DNA of 5,027 bases from positions 1-5,027 of the forward strand of contig JAZDGL010000048.1 in the NCBI GenBank assembly GCA_043806975.1, given 5' to 3'. The notes under the pieces are model-generated. The model had not been told where the DNA came from and made no database searches. It saw nothing but the letters and a program-made list of their open reading frames with translations. Shown here in pieces: positions 1 through 4,887 of this stretch. The stretch comes from JAZDGL01 sp043806975. GTDB taxonomy: Bacteria; Patescibacteriota; Minisyncoccia; CAYZDR01. Both the position numbers and the translations under genes were made by a program. Position 1 is the stretch's first letter. Each line of letters starts with the position of its first letter.

Positions 1-108
1 CTGTTTGTTGCATATTTTTCTATTGGTGGTATAATTATTGTAAAGTTAATAAAAAGCAATGGCATAGCGGGAAGAAGCTGTGTTTTTGCATTATTTATAA
101 TTAACTAA
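1..108 (+). CDS. C-terminal fragment of an integral membrane protein (5' end outside window)
   Basis: Frame 1 is open from the first base to a TAA at 106-108, giving 35 residues. They read as a hydrophobic helix (about residues 1-16, LFVAYFSIGGIIIVKL), a short polar loop (IKSNGIAGRS) and a second short hydrophobic stretch (CVFALFIIN). This is what the end of a multi-spanning membrane protein looks like. The stop lies 23 nt before the greA start, so the two are probably co-transcribed. The helix/basic loop/short helix ending resembles the C-terminus of type IV prepilin peptidases, but the fragment is too short to assign and that is only a guess. It could also be a fortuitous open frame in AT-rich DNA. 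Confidence 0.5.
   Translation: MFVAYFSIGGIIIVKLIKSNGIAGRSCVFALFIIN
27..35 (+). promoter_or_regulatory. Possible extended -10 promoter upstream of greA
   Basis: Positions 27-35 read TGGTATAAT, an exact TGn-TATAAT extended -10 element. No good -35 is visible at 16-18 nt, but extended -10 promoters can work without one. It would start transcription near 42 and give a greA leader of about 90 nt. It lies inside the upstream membrane-protein frame, and the DNA is AT-rich, so chance is a real alternative. Confidence 0.3.
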
Positions 109-131
109 ATAGGGGGGAGGAACAATAAAAA

Positions 132-590
132 ATGAATGAAAAAAAATTATTAACCAAAGAAGAATTTGAGCGGTTAAAAGCGGAGCTGGAAGATTTGAAA
201 ACAGTCAAACGCTCCGAAATCGCTAAAAAGCTGCAAGAAGCAAAATCGCAGGGTGATTTAAGCGAGAATGCGGAATATTCAGAAGCAAGAGAGTCGCAAT
301 CTTTTTTGGAGGGAAGAATTTTAATGGTTGAAAATATGCTTTCAAATTCAAAGGTGATTGAGTCAAGACAGCGCGATTTTATTACAGTTGGAGCGAAAGT
401 TAAAATAAATATAGACGGCGCCGCGCAAGATTTTGAAATTGTAGGCGCGGATGGAGCAGATCCGTTTAATTTTAAAATTTCTATTGAATCTCCTCTTGGG
501 CAGGCGCTGGACGGGTTGAAGGTTGGCGAGGAAACTGAATTTGAGACTCCTAGCGGCAAAAAAACCATTAAAATTGTAGCTATAAACTAG
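132..590 (+). CDS. greA: Transcription elongation factor GreA
   Basis: The 152-residue product has the usual GreA length (about 155-160). Residues about 8-75 form the N-terminal antiparallel coiled coil. Its tip carries GDLSENAEY (41-49), with the acidic pair D42 and E45 at the places of the E. coli D41/E44 that hold the catalytic Mg2+ in the RNA polymerase secondary channel. Residues about 80-152 are the FKBP-like C-terminal domain, with the family signature SPLGQAL-x-GLKVGEE (120-134). GreA stimulates transcript cleavage by backtracked RNA polymerase and so rescues stalled elongation. The ATG at 132 is supported by a purine-rich Shine-Dalgarno tract at 111-120 (GGAGG at 116-120), with an 11-nt gap, slightly long. 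lysS follows after 33 nt in the same frame. GreA is expected to be the ordinary housekeeping version; nothing is missing. Confidence 0.96.
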   Translation: MNEKKLLTKEEFERLKAELEDLKTVKRSEIAKKLQEAKSQGDLSENAEYSEARESQSFLEGRILMVENMLSNSKVIESRQRDFITVGAKVKINIDGAAQDFEIVGADGADPFNFKISIESPLGQALDGLKVGEETEFETPSGKKTIKIVAIN

Positions 591-596
591 CGAGAC

Positions 597-610
597 TTAT
601 TTGCAAATAA
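597..610. repeat. 14-bp perfect palindrome in the greA-lysS gap
   Basis: TTATTTGCAAATAA is a perfect dyad, followed by five Ts (611-615) and then the lysS start at 624. Because it has no loop it would make only a weak RNA hairpin. A DNA-level site or chance in AT-rich DNA are both possible. It fills almost half of the 33-nt gap. Confidence 0.3.
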
Positions 611-623
611 TTTTTATGAATTT

Positions 624-2081
624 ATGGCAAGTATTCAAGAAGTGCGGGATTTCCGCATAAAAAAGCTGGAACAATTAAGGCAAAAAGGGATAAATCCGTA
701 TCCCGCGAATTCTTGCCGTTCTCATACAGCGAAAGAGGCTGTGGATAACTTTGACGATTTTTCAGCGGGCAAGAGGCAGATTTCTTTGACAGGAAGGGTT
801 CGTTCCATTCGCCAGCATGGGAAAATTATTTTTATGAATTTAGAGGATGAATTTGGAAGAATTCAGCTTCTTTTTAAAGAAGATATTTCAGGGCAGGAAT
901 CTTATAAGAATCTTGAGCTTTTAGACATCGGGGACTTTTTAGAGGTTAAAGGAAGTCTTTTTTTGACAAAAAAGGAAGAAAAAACTTTGGAAGTTTCTGA
1001 ATGGAAAATTTTGGCAAAGTCAATTCTTCCAATTCCGGAGGATTGGTTCGGGCTGAAAGACGAGGAATTGCGGCTTAGAAAAAGGTATTTGGATATGCTG
1101 GCAAATTCGGAAGTAAAAGAAATGTTTTATAAAAAGAGTGTTTTTTGGTCTTCTATGCGGGAATTTTTGGCAGGCAAAGGTTTTTTGGAAGTGGAAACGC
1201 CAGTTTTAGAAACCACAACGGGGGGAGCGGACGCGCGACCTTTCGTTTCTCATCACAATGCGCTTGATATGGATGTGTTTTTGAGAATTTCTTGCGGGGA
1301 ACTTTGGCAGAAAAGATTGATGGTCGCAGGGTTTGAAAAGACATTTGAAATTGGCAGGATTTTTAGAAATGAAGGAATGGACGCGGAACATTTGCAGGAT
1401 TATACACAAATGGAAGTCTATTGGGCATACGCGGATTATAATGATATGATGAAATTGGTGGAAGAAATGTATAAATTTGTGATTACGAAAACATTTGGGC
1501 GCTCACAATTTAAAATCAGGGGGTTTGATATTGATTTTAATAAAGAATGGGAAAGTTATGATTTTATTGAAACAATAAAGAAAAATACAGGCGTGGATAT
1601 TTTAAAAACTGATTTGGAAGAAATTAAAAATAAACTGGAAGAATTAGGCGTTGAATATGATAAAAATGGGTTTAATATCACTCGCGGGATAGATAATCTA
1701 TGGAAACACTGTCGAAAGCAGTTAAGCGGACCTGGATTTGCCGTAAATATCCCTGTTGAGGTATCGCCTTTGGCGAAACGAGATGAAAAAAATCCGCGTT
1801 TGGTTCAGCGATTTTGGCCGATTATTGCGGGGAGCGAACTTGGAAATGGTTTTAGCGAACTAAATGATCCGCTTGATCAGGCGGGGCGATTTTCTGAACA
1901 GGCAAAACTTCGCGAAGCTGGTGATGAAGAAGCGCAAATGTATGATGAAGATTTTGTTGAAGCATTGGAATACGGAATGCCTCCTGCGGCTGGATTTGGT
2001 GTTTCCGAGCGGTTATTCGCGTTTCTAATGGATAAGCCGGCGCGCGAATGCCAGATTTTTCCGTTGATGCGGCCAAAATAA
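624..2081 (+). CDS. lysS: Lysyl-tRNA synthetase, class II
   Basis: The 485-residue product is close to the normal 490-505 of bacterial class II LysRS. An N-terminal OB-fold anticodon-binding domain covers about residues 53-130 (ISLTGRVRSIRQHGKIIF at 53-70). The class II catalytic core follows: motif 1 around GFLEVETPVL (186-195), the substrate-binding GGADARPF and HHNALDMD (200-217), motif 2 FEIGRIFRNEGMDAEH (241-256), and the LysRS-specific SELNDPLDQ-x-RF with AGDEEAQMYDEDFVEALEYGMPP (411-454). Motif 3 is GFGVSERL (457-464). The usual form is G-L-G-x-G-I-D-R-L, so this version is one residue shorter and has Glu for Asp; the ATP-binding Arg is kept. The enzyme charges tRNA-Lys with lysine at the expense of ATP. 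ATG 624 is the first in-frame start after the greA stop, yet no Shine-Dalgarno motif precedes it. A role in the greA operon is likely from spacing. Confidence 0.96.
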   Translation: MASIQEVRDFRIKKLEQLRQKGINPYPANSCRSHTAKEAVDNFDDFSAGKRQISLTGRVRSIRQHGKIIFMNLEDEFGRIQLLFKEDISGQESYKNLELLDIGDFLEVKGSLFLTKKEEKTLEVSEWKILAKSILPIPEDWFGLKDEELRLRKRYLDMLANSEVKEMFYKKSVFWSSMREFLAGKGFLEVETPVLETTTGGADARPFVSHHNALDMDVFLRISCGELWQKRLMVAGFEKTFEIGRIFRNEGMDAEHLQDYTQMEVYWAYADYNDMMKLVEEMYKFVITKTFGRSQFKIRGFDIDFNKEWESYDFIETIKKNTGVDILKTDLEEIKNKLEELGVEYDKNGFNITRGIDNLWKHCRKQLSGPGFAVNIPVEVSPLAKRDEKNPRLVQRFWPIIAGSELGNGFSELNDPLDQAGRFSEQAKLREAGDEEAQMYDEDFVEALEYGMPPAAGFGVSERLFAFLMDKPARECQIFPLMRPK

Positions 2082-2084
2082 TTT

Positions 2085-2144
2085 TCCCCCTTTGAGAAGG
2101 GGGATTACCGCCCAAGGCGGTCTGCCTTGGGCAGAAGGGGGATT
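2085..2144. repeat. Composite inverted-repeat element with alternative foldings, between lysS and the Cys-rich gene
   Basis: Beginning four bases after the lysS stop there is a hairpin with an 8-bp stem (2085-2092 with 2097-2104, arms TCCCCCTT and AAGGGGGA, loop TGAG). A second hairpin has a 9-bp stem (GCCCAAGGC 2110-2118 with GCCTTGGGC 2124-2132, loop GGTCT). The sequence AGAAGGGGGATT occurs twice (2095-2106 and 2133-2144) and flanks the second hairpin, so the C-rich arm can pair with either copy. The second hairpin can also refold as two small ones (2107-2121 and 2122-2134). Its G+C-rich makeup stands out from its AT-rich surroundings. This architecture resembles dispersed intergenic repeats (REP/MITE-like). 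It may also act as a bidirectional transcription end or mRNA-stabilising structure after lysS; TTTT at 2143-2146 is only a short T-run. Confidence 0.75.
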
Positions 2145-2190
2145 TTAAAAATGAGTATAAAAATAAAAAGTAATTTAGAAAGGAAAAAAT

Positions 2191-2634
2191 ATGCGAAAAA
2201 TTTTTTTAGCGACTTTGATAATAATATTTTCTATAACTACGAAAAATGCTTTTGCTGCGATGAACCTTGCCGATAAGGAATGTTTGCAAAGAGGATATGA
2301 TGTGAGTTATAACCAAAAAGAAAATAAAACATATTGCATATTTCCTGATGGAGAAAAGTGTTTATTAGAAGAATATAATGATGGGGTATGTGGGAGTGAA
2401 TATAAAATTGAAAATTATTGTATTAAAGAAGGAGATCCTGTTTGGGATAAAAATAAGTGTTGTAATGGACTAGAACCGTATATCCCTGTGGGGGTTATTG
2501 GCCAATCAACTTGTCAGCCGATCGGGAAAAAATATTCGAATGTCAATTGGTGGTTAAGCAGATGGTATGTAGGAGCGGTAGTATTGATTTTATTTGGGTT
2601 AATTGTATTTTTTGCAAAGAAAAAGAATACATAG
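2191..2634 (+). CDS. Secreted Cys-rich protein with DUF333-like module and C-terminal membrane anchor
   Basis: The 147-residue product starts with a clear signal peptide (basic MRK, hydrophobic core to about residue 15, AFA at 20-22 as probable cleavage site). Residues about 25-68 resemble DUF333 (a small domain with the pattern C-x-G...YCxFPDGxxC...xGxC): C31, C49, C57 and C67, with YCIFPDGEKC at 48-57. A second Cys module follows at 77-108 (C77, C90-C91 in NKCCNGLEPY, C108). Residues about 126-142 are a transmembrane helix ending in KKK, which places the Cys-rich part outside the cell. Eight cysteines, an even number, would allow four disulfides. A good Shine-Dalgarno AAAGGA (2179-2184) sits 6 nt before the ATG. 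It is unlike its housekeeping neighbours. Function is unknown. DUF333 is a recognised domain but without a solid biochemical role, and I assign the domain from pattern only. Confidence 0.8.
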   Translation: MRKIFLATLIIIFSITTKNAFAAMNLADKECLQRGYDVSYNQKENKTYCIFPDGEKCLLEEYNDGVCGSEYKIENYCIKEGDPVWDKNKCCNGLEPYIPVGVIGQSTCQPIGKKYSNVNWWLSRWYVGAVVLILFGLIVFFAKKKNT

Positions 2635-2695
2635 AAGAAGCCATAAACCAAGTTAATTGATACTTTATACTCTATATTTTACATTTAATAATTTT

Positions 2696-3967
2696 ATGTT
2701 AGATATTAATTTCATAAGGCAAAATCCAAAATTAGTTAAAGAGGGGGTTAAAAATAAAAAAGTCAATTTAGATATTGATGAGATTTTGGGTTTGGACAAC
2801 CAAAAAAGAGATTTATTGAAAGAAGTTGAAGATTTGAGGGCAAAACAAAAATCTTTTAACGATGAAATTCGGGATCAAAAATCAGAAACGGAGAAACAAA
2901 AGATTTTAGAAAAAATGAAGGATATAAAAGGCGAGATACAAAAATTAGAGGAAAAATTAAATGAAGTTGCCGATTTATTACAAGAAAAATTATTACAAAT
3001 TCCAAATATTCCTCTTGACGATGTGAAAATTGGAAAAGATGAAAGCGACAATGAAATTTTGCGGGAAGTCGGGGATATAAAAAAATTTGATTTTGAAACG
3101 AAAAATCATATTGAGCTGGGCAAAGATTTGGATATTATTGATATTGAAAGGGCAACAAAAATTTCTGGCAGTCGTTTTTATTTTTTAAAGGGCGATGCTG
3201 CTTTGTTGGAGTTCGCTTTAATCCAATATTCTTTAAAAAAACTTGCGGAAAAAGATTTTACGCCAGTTATTCCACCCGTTATGGTGAGCGAAAAAGCGAT
3301 GGGCGCGATGGGATTTTTATCTCGTGCAAGCGACTCGGAAGAGGTTTACCATTTTGAAAAAGACAATCTGTATTTAGTGGGGACATCGGAGCAATCTATC
3401 GGGACGATGTATTTAGATGAGGTCTTGAAAGAAGAGGAATTGCCAAAACGATATGCGGGGTTTTCAACTTGTTTTAGAAGAGAAGCGGGTTCTTACGGAA
3501 AAGACACGAAGGGAATTTTAAGGGTTCATCAATTTGATAAATTAGAGAGATTTATTTTCTGCAAGCAGGAAGACAGCGACAGCGAGCATGAAAAAATGCT
3601 TTCTGATACAGAAGAAATGATGAAAGAGTTAGGGCTTCCTTATAGGGTTTTGAAACTTTGCACTGGCGATCTTGGATTCGCGTCCGCTAGAACTTATGAT
3701 ATAGAAACTTGGATTCCGTCTGAGAATAAATACAGAGAAACTCATTCAATTAGCGCTTGCGGTGATTTTCAATCAAGGCGGTTGAATACAAAATATAAAA
3801 ATAAGAAAACAGGGAAGAATGGATTTGTTTATACTTTGAATGGAACGGTTTTCGCAATCGGAAGGATTTTAATCGCTATTTTAGAAAATTATCAGAATGC
3901 GGATGGGAGCATAACTGTGCCAGAAGTTTTGCGGGGATATGTTGGGAAAGATGCGATAAAAAAATAA
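2696..3967 (+). CDS. serS: Seryl-tRNA synthetase, class II
   Basis: From ATG 2696 the product is 423 residues, the usual SerRS length, and begins MLDINFIRQNP, the typical SerRS N-terminus. A TTG at 2657 would add 13 atypical residues (ILYTLYFTF...) and is rejected. Residues about 25-105 are the long helical arm (charged coiled coil rich in K/E/L) that grips the tRNA-Ser variable arm. The catalytic domain has motif 1 around 188-210, the serine-binding TSE loop (GTSEQS, 229-234), motif 2 with FRREAG (260-265) followed by RVHQFDKLE (276-284), CGDFQSRR (355-362), and motif 3 NGTVFAIGR (382-390) leading to ENYQ and PEVLRGY. The TSEQ form is seen in some bacterial and eukaryotic SerRS. The enzyme charges tRNA-Ser (and tRNA-Sec where present) with serine using ATP. 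No Shine-Dalgarno is visible. TATACT (2666-2671) and TATATT (2673-2678) lie just upstream but have no matching -35. Confidence 0.96.
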   Translation: MLDINFIRQNPKLVKEGVKNKKVNLDIDEILGLDNQKRDLLKEVEDLRAKQKSFNDEIRDQKSETEKQKILEKMKDIKGEIQKLEEKLNEVADLLQEKLLQIPNIPLDDVKIGKDESDNEILREVGDIKKFDFETKNHIELGKDLDIIDIERATKISGSRFYFLKGDAALLEFALIQYSLKKLAEKDFTPVIPPVMVSEKAMGAMGFLSRASDSEEVYHFEKDNLYLVGTSEQSIGTMYLDEVLKEEELPKRYAGFSTCFRREAGSYGKDTKGILRVHQFDKLERFIFCKQEDSDSEHEKMLSDTEEMMKELGLPYRVLKLCTGDLGFASARTYDIETWIPSENKYRETHSISACGDFQSRRLNTKYKNKKTGKNGFVYTLNGTVFAIGRILIAILENYQNADGSITVPEVLRGYVGKDAIKK

Positions 3968-3982
3968 AAACAGATTTTCAAG

Positions 3983-4771
3983 ATGCAAAATAAAAATCAA
4001 ATTTGGAGGGAGCAAAAAATAAAAAAAAGAAAAATAGAACGGCAAAAATCAGGAAAAATTTTATGGTTTTTTGTAGGTTTATTTTTTTTGGCAGCGGCTT
4101 TTTATCTGTTGGTTTTTTCGCCGTTTTTTAAGATAAAAAAAGTTTTTGTTAAATGCGCCAGCGCTAGGATTGAAGCGGACGCATTAATAAAAACTGAGGA
4201 TTTTTTAAAGCGAAAGGTATGTTGGATTCTTCCGATGGATTCTGCGATAGTTTTTAGGCTTAACAAGAAAAAAGCCGCGCAAATTATTGGCGGAAGCGGG
4301 GAGTTTCAAGTTGCTAAATTAGGTTTAAAGCGGATAAGAAATTTAGAGGTTGAAGTTTTGGAAAGAGATTCCGCGCTGAATTGGTGCATTGATGAAAATT
4401 GCAAAGTTTTAGGCAGTGATGCATTTGAAATTTCCACTGGGCTTGTTGATAGCCTCCCTATTGTAATTGATAAATGCAATGGAAGGCATTATGAAAAAGA
4501 AAAAATTGCTTTTATTTCTGAAATCAATCAGCTTATTTTAGAAAAAACCGATTTAAAAATTAAAAGTTATCATTTAGATGAATGCGCAACTCAAAAATTA
4601 ACTGCAAAAATTGCCGTAGCGGAAGTAAGTAATTTTGAAATTTATTTTAATTTGTTGTATTCTGCGGAAGAGCAAATAAACATTTTAAATTCTGTTTTAA
4701 GAAAAATAAGTTATCCTGTAAATTTAGAATATGTAGATTTACAGGTTGAAGGCAAGGTGTTCTTTAAATAA
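3983..4771 (+). CDS. ftsQ: Cell division protein FtsQ/DivIB-like (POTRA domain)
   Basis: The 262-residue product has the FtsQ plan. A short, strongly basic cytoplasmic tail (1-25) is followed by one transmembrane helix (about 26-46). A POTRA domain begins FFKIKKVFV (48-56) and ends at the β-domain signature VLERDSALNW (125-134), which corresponds to the family's v.ER.PxAxW. The C-terminus reads YVDLQVEGKVFFK (250-262), like the Y-x-D-L-x...K-V-x-x-K ending of FtsQ/DivIB. FtsQ-type proteins sit in the cytoplasmic membrane and join FtsB/FtsL in the divisome. The outer domain has six cysteines (58, 80, 135, 140, 165, 201), including C135-x4-C140, which is unusual for FtsQ. The ATG lies 15 nt after the serS stop with no convincing Shine-Dalgarno. 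GGAGGGAG at 4005-4012 is inside the gene with no usable start after it. Sequence identity to well-studied FtsQ is low, so the call rests on architecture. Confidence 0.82.
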   Translation: MQNKNQIWREQKIKKRKIERQKSGKILWFFVGLFFLAAAFYLLVFSPFFKIKKVFVKCASARIEADALIKTEDFLKRKVCWILPMDSAIVFRLNKKKAAQIIGGSGEFQVAKLGLKRIRNLEVEVLERDSALNWCIDENCKVLGSDAFEISTGLVDSLPIVIDKCNGRHYEKEKIAFISEINQLILEKTDLKIKSYHLDECATQKLTAKIAVAEVSNFEIYFNLLYSAEEQINILNSVLRKISYPVNLEYVDLQVEGKVFFK

Positions 4772-4773
4772 CA

Positions 4774-4811
4774 AAGAGGGGATAGAAAAATGGAAGAGGG
4801 GATAGAAAAAT
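4774..4811 (+). repeat. 18-nt tandem duplication carrying a Shine-Dalgarno-like motif
   Basis: AAGAGGGGATAGAAAAAT occurs at 4774-4791 and again at 4794-4811, identical over 18 nt with a 20-nt period. Each copy holds AGAGGGG, a fair Shine-Dalgarno match. Copy 1 runs straight into ATG at 4790. Copy 2 is followed by an in-frame TTG at 4814. It lies just after the ftsQ stop. The perfect identity suggests a recent duplication. Confidence 0.85.
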
Positions 4812-4870
4812 TTTTGTCATTAGCGCCAGTTTTGTTATTGCTAGACTGGTTGCTCGCTATTTTTTTGTAG
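4790..4870 (+). CDS. Possible 26-residue hydrophobic small protein
   Basis: ATG 4790 follows AGAGGGG (4775-4781 region) with an 8-nt gap, a better initiation site than those of lysS, serS or ftsQ. The frame runs to TAG at 4868-4870. The peptide starts with an acidic segment (MEEGIEKF) and continues as a nearly unbroken hydrophobic helix (LSLAPVLLLLDWLLAIFL), long enough for one membrane span. Its first residues are encoded by the second copy of the 18-nt duplication. The same DNA can fold into a terminator-like hairpin, so it may equally be a non-coding operon end or the decayed start of a longer gene cut off by the nearby insertion sequence. I recognise no family. Confidence 0.3.
   Translation: MEEGIEKFLSLAPVLLLLDWLLAIFL
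4821..4866 (+). terminator. Possible Rho-independent terminator of the ftsQ operon
   Basis: TAGCGCCAGT (4821-4830) can pair with ACTGG (4845-4849) and CGCTA (4855-4859). This makes two 5-bp stem segments separated by a 5-nt bulge on the 3' side, with a 14-nt loop. Seven Ts (4860-4866) follow directly, as in intrinsic terminators. The bulge and large loop make it weaker than a classical terminator. It is the only terminator-like structure after ftsQ, and it overlaps the possible small ORF. Confidence 0.35.
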
Positions 4871-4885
4871 GTTTTGTAGGTTTTG
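4863..4885 (+). repeat. Short tandem repeat, 9-nt unit
   Basis: TTTTGTAGG is present twice in tandem (4863-4871, 4872-4880), followed by a partial third copy TTTTG (4881-4885). It lies between the terminator-like hairpin and the probable insertion-sequence end and may be a slippage product. No function is suggested by the sequence. Confidence 0.7.
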
Positions 4886-4887
4886 CT

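Noticed and set aside
101..568. Long open frame on the - strand opposite greA.
   Set aside because: It is a shadow of greA: low-complexity Ser/Phe-rich product, no start signal, and greA is beyond doubt.
588..624. greA and lysS share a frame with only the TAG between them, as do serS and ftsQ with a TAA, suggesting stop-codon readthrough fusions.
   Set aside because: One in three adjacent pairs share a frame by chance, no recoding signal is visible, and all four products are complete on their own.
2151..2276. 41-codon frame (ATG 2151) overlapping the start of the Cys-rich gene, with GGGGGA upstream.
   Set aside because: It overlaps the signal-peptide coding region out of frame, the G-run belongs to the repeat element, and the product has no recognisable features. 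The 2191 gene has the better start and domain evidence.
2657..2695. N-terminal extension of SerRS from TTG 2657.
   Set aside because: The 13 added residues do not look like SerRS, whereas ATG 2696 gives the canonical MLD-x-x-x-I-R start and family length.
4005..4012. GGAGGGAG inside the ftsQ start as a sign of a later start codon.
   Set aside because: No ATG, GTG or TTG in frame follows at usable distance. The bases encode Trp-Arg-Glu of the basic cytoplasmic tail.
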